Source: Colocasia esculenta (lineage: Eukaryota > Streptophyta > Magnoliopsida > Alismatales > Araceae). Taken from it: a stretch of 64,000 bases of DNA. Every line of letters begins with the position of its first letter. Position 1 is the stretch's first letter. Both the position numbers and the translations under genes were made by a program. Of the stretch, positions 59,398-64,000 are shown piece after piece. The notes under the pieces were generated by a model. It made no database searches, was not told the origin of the DNA, and saw only the letters and a program-made list of their open reading frames with translations. The DNA is taken from contig CM024766.1 of assembly GCA_014218235.1 (NCBI GenBank), positions 23,099,346-23,163,345 on the forward strand, written 5' to 3'.

Positions 59398-62340
59398 TAT
59401 ATATAACATAAGTGTATACTATTGATGTATTGATTATTGTTCATAGTAATTAATTATACGAATTGGATGAATTAGTATTATTGTAATGTACATATTGTAT
59501 ACAAGTATATATATCTATATATATATATATATATATATGTGTGGTGGTGGTGTTATGATTGCATATTTTAAGTGCGTTTTGTCGATCAGTCGGCGTCAAC
59601 ATCAGCTGACGTTGACTAGTAATAGGCGGCAATATCGATGGACGCCCACTCTGAATAGGCGACCAGAGATGTGAACATCAATATCCCAGACCAGTTACGT
59701 TTCCAGATCCGGAAACGCCTCCGGAAATTTCACCATCTATTTTAGAAACCGTCCCCAACGGCTCTATGACTTACCCCTTACGCATGTCTGGCCCTCAACC
59801 CTTTATATTACCCAGTTTTCGGCCAGATCCATCCTTTTGACTCTTGGGTCAAAAAAAAACCTAGCTTTTCTGTGCGAACCTCCAACTTGAATCTGGGAGA
59901 TCTGACTTCGGGAGGCTTCATCTGGTGATCTGCATCGACTGGTGATAACTCTGAACATCCGGGAACGACTTCCCCACGCTGGTGTGCTGTGAAGATCAAC
60001 AGAGAACCCGGATAAAGAGAGATTTGAAGGCTCTTTGGCACAGGCCGAGGAGGGCTTCCCCGGCTTGAATCATCATTTGTGGATTTTACAGGAGGCAAGT
60101 ACCCCACTCACATCAACCCTACATGTGTCTAGTATGTCCCAGGAATTTTACGGATTTTTCTCGTGTCCTGGAACCCCCATTCAAGAGATCTGTTAGCGTT
60201 TAGTCTGTGTTTATGCAGACAGGATATTAACGGCAGGATCCCTTGCCGCTAATATCATATGTTGGCGGCATCATATATTGCCGTTAACTTATAGACGGCT
60301 ACCCGCATGCCGTCAAGTTCCTCAGACTGCAACAGTGTGTAGGTCTGCCTTCTATAAGCTAATTTTCGAGATTTTCCGCATGAGGATATACGGGAAATTT
60401 TATATGATATGTGAATATACATATTGGGGTGTACTGTGAGTTATTATGAAATTTTGTAATCTGCCCTAATTATTAGAATTCTTTGAATGTTCGACCGACA
60501 GAATTTTAATCTTGAAAAATCTCGTTTGTGAAATCTGTATAGAATTTAACTATCATGAAATTTCTGTACACTGTTTATGAGGTCTAATGCATGATATAAA
60601 AATTTGGAAAATTTATAATATCTGTATAGTTTATTAAATTTTCTGAACCGAAAAATAGTGAATATGTCTACTAAATGTAGAAAAGTTAATAATTCGTGCG
60701 AAATTATTTAAATTCCTATAAATTGACATATAATTAGTACTGTCAGTATTCATCTATATATTAAGTTGTGGTTCCGAACAATGAAAATTCATGTCAGTTT
60801 GACTATTTTTACATTTGATAACCTCACTGTTAGAATTTTCAGAAATTATGTGTAATTCAGAAAAATGTGGATCTTGGTATGCATGATGGTTAGACTGTGA
60901 TAGATTTTTGGTTAAATTTCTGTACTAAACTGATGACAATAGCTATATATGTTTGTTTTATGTTAGATATTAACAAATAATGCATGTCAATATGATTGGT
61001 GTTTAATTCTGTAAATTTCAACATGATTAGACTTGTTTTAAAACTTGATTAATGTTGGAGACAGTAGTACCATGCTAGGTAATACTGAAGAATGTAAATG
61101 TGCGAGCATGAGATGAATTTGTAAAAATTGTGCATTTAGAAGTGTGTTGAAACTTGAGAAAATGTATAAATGTGCCAATGGGTGACACTGCTACCTTAGA
61201 GGGCTGTGGAACTGTACTGTGGTAAAGTCCCCACGGGAAAGTTCAAAGTGTTTGATGTCCTATGGGCATTGGGATTAAATCCTGGAGGCGAACAAGTATC
61301 GCTGGTTAGGGTGGAGAGTGCTTCCCCCGGTTCTGCGCGCAGTAACTAAGATTTCACTGGACTGCCTAGGTGATAGATATGTGATGTGATTAGTGTGTGT
61401 CCTTCTAAAGTGGTTTGGGCTATGTGTCACGGCATTAAGAATTGTGAAATGTGTTTAAGTGAAAGAAATGTGTAAATTGTGAAATTGTGTAAGTGAATAT
61501 GTGTTCATGTAATTCTTATGATAACATGCAAAAATGATAAATTTCTTGTGAATGTGACATGATAGTAGCAAAACAACGAGCTTTTCATGAATGTAAATGT
61601 GTTAACTATGTGAAATTTATTTTAGAATTCATGCTAAAATAGTCGTTATGAAATGTGTAAATCTATGTTTAAAGATAATATTTAGTATATGAAAGGTTGA
61701 ATGAAATTAGTTTAGCATATGGAAAGTGTGTAGAAAGCATGTGATAGACTTAGATTATTTTGTATAAAATGGAATTCCATGTGTAAAATGTGTAGAAATT
61801 ATGCATAGGTCTCTATTTGAATAAATTGTCAAATCCATGCATTATGTGTTAATGGTGTAGTATAAGGATATGGAGATTACTTGATGCATGTATGTTTAGT
61901 GTGCTTGGTGTTACATGTTGAGTTCTTTTGAACTCATTCATGCTTCGGCGTACAGGTGCAGACGTTTCTACTTCTTCCGAGGAGATCGTTAGGAGCGACT
62001 CGGAGCGGAAGTAGGAGATCTTATTGTGGATTTAGCATTGTACTTATCCTTACTTCATAGTATGTAATAAAGACTCTGCGTAGTCTCTTGTGGACAATGT
62101 ATTTATTTTATTTCAGTTATGAAAAGTTAGTTCCCTTTTCTTTTATATGGACTGTGAATAGAATGTGGATGATGGAATAAGAATTTTTTTCAGTTCTTTC
62201 AATTGCGCTGTCATGTGTTGTATATATTTGTGTATGTTTCAGCCTATCGTACTAGTGTTGGGTAAATGTCCCACTGTGGCGACGCTTTCTATATCGACGT
62301 GGGTTGGTAGAACCGTACCGATATAAAGAGGGTCGTTACA
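59330..62340 (+). repeat. 5' LTR of element E (3011 bp)
   Basis: TGTAAGGCCC at 59330 to GGGTCGTTACA at 62340, followed by the PBS. A TATA-like CTTTATATTACC lies at 59801-59812. Two clusters of inverted-repeat words flank it: GGCGTCAAC and GACGTTGAC near 59592-59615, and TTGCCGTTAAC, TTGCCGCTAAT and GCCGTCAAG near 60225-60318. The block corresponding to CCTAGGCAAT of other LTRs (minus form) is at about 61190-61430. AT repeats at 59363-59404 and 59506-59538 are simple sequence. Confidence 0.92.
59801..59812 (+). promoter_or_regulatory. Candidate TATA box of LTR E
   Basis: CTTTATATTACC, about 470 bp inside the LTR and between two inverted-repeat clusters, as in LTR 2. Confidence 0.5.
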
Positions 62341-62345
62341 GAGAT

Positions 62346-62358
62346 TGGTATCAGAGCC
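62346..62358 (+). other. Primer-binding site of element E (initiator Met tRNA)
   Basis: TGGTATCAGAGCC, a full match to the complement of the plant initiator tRNA-Met 3' end, 5 nt after the LTR. Confidence 0.95.
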
Positions 62359-62725
62359 TCAGGCTGAAATTGTACATAAATATGCATATACCATCATCTT
62401 CATTGTATGCTAAGTCTGTGTAGATTGTCCACATAGATAAGTAATTAGTTAGAAATTATATAGTTTAGTTCTAAATTGTGATTAATCCGTTTTGCAGGAT
62501 ATGGCTTCACGTGGTAGGCGTGGTGTTCCTGCTCGTGATGGCGAGCAGAGGAGAGATGAGCCTCGGCGTGAGGATCAGGGTGAGCAGCAGGCCCCTGCAC
62601 CCCAGGGTCCTGTACTTCCCCCACCACCACCAGTAGACTATGGAGTGTTCATGTAGGGTTTGGTGCAGGCCATGCAAACGCAGGCCCACACTCAGGCTGC
62701 ACTCCAGGCTCAGTTGGAGGCTCAG

Positions 62726-62811
62726 GTTAGAATAATAAGATAAAGTGGTCTGTTTTATTAAATGCATGATTGTTATGTTATATGTGTTAATTATGTTGTT
62801 TGTTGTAGCAG
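62726..62811 (+). other. Intron-like gap 1 in element E gag
   Basis: 86 bp from GTTAGAA to GTAGCAG, between LEAQ and AQVPAP. It has an in-frame stop and a length that is not a multiple of three. Confidence 0.7.
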
Positions 62812-63007
62812 GCTCAGGTACCAGCTCCCCGGGCTGACCATGGTGGACCCTCCATCATGGAAAGGTTCAAGAGGATGTCGCCACCCTCTTTTAAGGGGAG
62901 AGCGATCCATTATAGCTGAGAGCTGGATGAGGGAGATTGAGAAGATCTTCCGGGCCATTAGGTGCGCTGAGGATGTCAAGGTCACTTTAGCCACCTATAT
63001 GCTACAG

Positions 63008-63084
63008 GTATGTGTAATTTAATATGGTGGCTATTTCTTTACGTATAGATTATGTTGGTTAGTTCTCATGGATGATTTTGGCAG
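63008..63084 (+). other. Intron-like gap 2 in element E gag
   Basis: 77 bp from GTATGTGT to TTTTGGCAG, between ATYMLQ and ERADVWW. The ends fit plant splice consensus well. Confidence 0.72.
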
Positions 63085-64000
63085 GAGCGAGCCGACGTGT
63101 GGTGGTCCTCATTGTTACGTACTCGGTTCGAGGATGGTGCTGTTGAGGTTGGTTGGGATGAGTTCGTGAGGCTTTTCTGAGCCAAGTTTGTTCCGGAGCA
63201 CATCCAGGACAAGATGGAGCAGGAGTTCCTGTCATTAACTCAGGGCTCCATGACTGTACTGGAGTACGAGGCCAGGTTTGCCGAGCTATCAAAGTATGCC
63301 CCTCATATTGTAACTGATGAGCGCAGGAAGGCGAAGAAATTCGTGATGGGTTTGAAACCATCGCTGAGGACGAGGTTGGTGGCTTTCGACCATCGTACCC
63401 TCGAGCAGGCGCTCATCGCGGCATGTCGGCAGGAGGGAGAGATGGAGCAGTATCTGGAGGAGAAGAAGGCTTCTCAAAAGAGGCCAGCAGCTCCTTTCCA
63501 GAGGCAGGAGAGGAAGAAGGCGGCTTTCCAGTCACCGCAGCGTCCTGTGGCATCGGGCAGTGGTCAGGTATCTTCTCAACGTTCCCCTAGTGGTAAGAAG
63601 GAGTGTCCTCATTGCGGGAGGGCACATGGTGGTACGAAGTGTTGGTTGGTAGTGGGGAAGTGCTTGAAGTGCGGGAGCAGCGACCATAAGATCAAGGATT
63701 GTCCGAGGCTTCAGTAGGGAGCCCAGCGTGGACCAGCCCCAGTAGCAACAGCAGCAGCGCCAGCGACAGGACGACCAGGGAGACCTCGAGCCCCAGCTCG
63801 AGTGTTTGCTTTAGCTCGTGAGGACGCCGAGTAGGCGGATCATGTCACCGAAGGTACGGTTTTGTTCTTAGGTGTGCATGCTCGGGTTTTGTTCGATACG
63901 GGTGCTACTCACTCATTCATTTCCGAGCGTTTTGCTAGGCAGTTAGCCTTAGAGTCAGGATTAGAGTCTGAGGATTTAGAAGTCCCTTTGTCTGTGCACA

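Larger units (their letters stand above)
59330..64000 (+). mobile_element. Tekay-like Ty3/gypsy retrotransposon (element E), 5' part
   Basis: 5' LTR 59330-62340, tRNA-Met primer site, gag with two intron-like gaps, and the start of protease at the window end. Closest to element A in gag and protease (shared GGTECW-type knuckle, CLKCGSSDHKIKDC, FDTGATHSFISERF). It is inserted in the gag region of copia D. The 3' end is outside the window. Confidence 0.93.
62501..64000 (+). pseudogene. gag: Element E gag and start of protease, with two intron-like gaps
   Basis: The ATG at 62501 follows TTTTGCAG by 3 nt. Blocks 62501-62725 (75 codons), 62812-63007 and 63085 onward join in phase 0. The core reads MERFKRMSPPSFKG, ESWMREIEKIFRAI, RFEDGAVEVGWDEFVRLF and GSMTVLEYEARF. 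Knuckles are CPHCGRAHGGTKCW and CLKCGSSDHKIKDC. Protease begins FDTGATHSFISERF near 63895. Stops at 62654 (TAG), 63178 (TGA), 63715 (TAG) and 63832 (TAG) all stand where relatives have CAG or CGA. A 2-bp net deletion occurs near 62898-62915. Confidence 0.9.

Overview
This window is nuclear DNA of a flowering plant; I cannot name the species. It is almost entirely nested transposable elements around one recognisable host gene, a tau-class glutathione S-transferase (29058-30019, minus strand). The evidence for a plant is the Tekay/Del-type chromoviruses with LTRs of about 3 kb, Sirevirus-type Ty1/copia elements, a CACTA (En/Spm) element with TNP2 and TNPA genes, and initiator-Met-tRNA primer sites next to the LTRs. 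I saw no rRNA gene, tRNA gene or CRISPR array.

Layout: (1) 1-11058, Tekay-like element A on the minus strand (left LTR cut by the window edge, degraded gag-pol, complete right LTR). It sits inside an older plus-strand Tekay-like element B (11059-15569). (2) 15570-15669 is a 100-N gap. (3) 15816-19183 is the 5' end of a third Tekay-like element (element 2). It is inserted in Sirevirus-like copia 1 (19184-27485, minus), which is also interrupted by a solo LTR (21103-24715) with a perfect GACAA target duplication. (4) 27486-29040 is non-coding flank, then the GST gene. (5) Copia D (Ale/Retrofit-like, minus) starts at 30170, about 15 bp upstream of the GST TATA box, and continues in pieces to 59329. 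(6) Copia D is split by a solo LTR (30643-30648 plus 53004-56054). That LTR is itself split after its sixth base by a 22.4-kb CACTA element (30649-53000, target duplication AAC). (7) The CACTA TNP2 gene is split by Sirevirus-like copia C (36147-45037, target duplication GAGGA). (8) Tekay-like element E (59330 to the window end, plus) is inserted in the gag region of copia D.

Order of events in the right half, from nesting: GST gene, then copia D, then the solo LTR, then CACTA, then copia C. E entered D independently. The two LTRs of copia C are nearly identical, so it is probably the youngest insertion there.

Points that go beyond routine annotation: GT-AG intron-like gaps at the same places in gag of three separate Tekay-like copies; a 10-bp palindrome (CTGTCGACAG) in pairs about 21 bp apart, shared between Sirevirus copia C and an unrelated Tekay-type solo LTR; a 182-bp satellite with a five-monomer higher-order repeat filling one intron of TNPA; a triplicated mini-exon/intron unit in TNPA; an LTR placed directly against a GST core promoter; and a copia element that lost integrase core and reverse transcriptase but keeps an extra ORF with its own promoter-like signals. 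Every transposon gene here carries frameshifts or stops. The GST is the only intact-looking gene.
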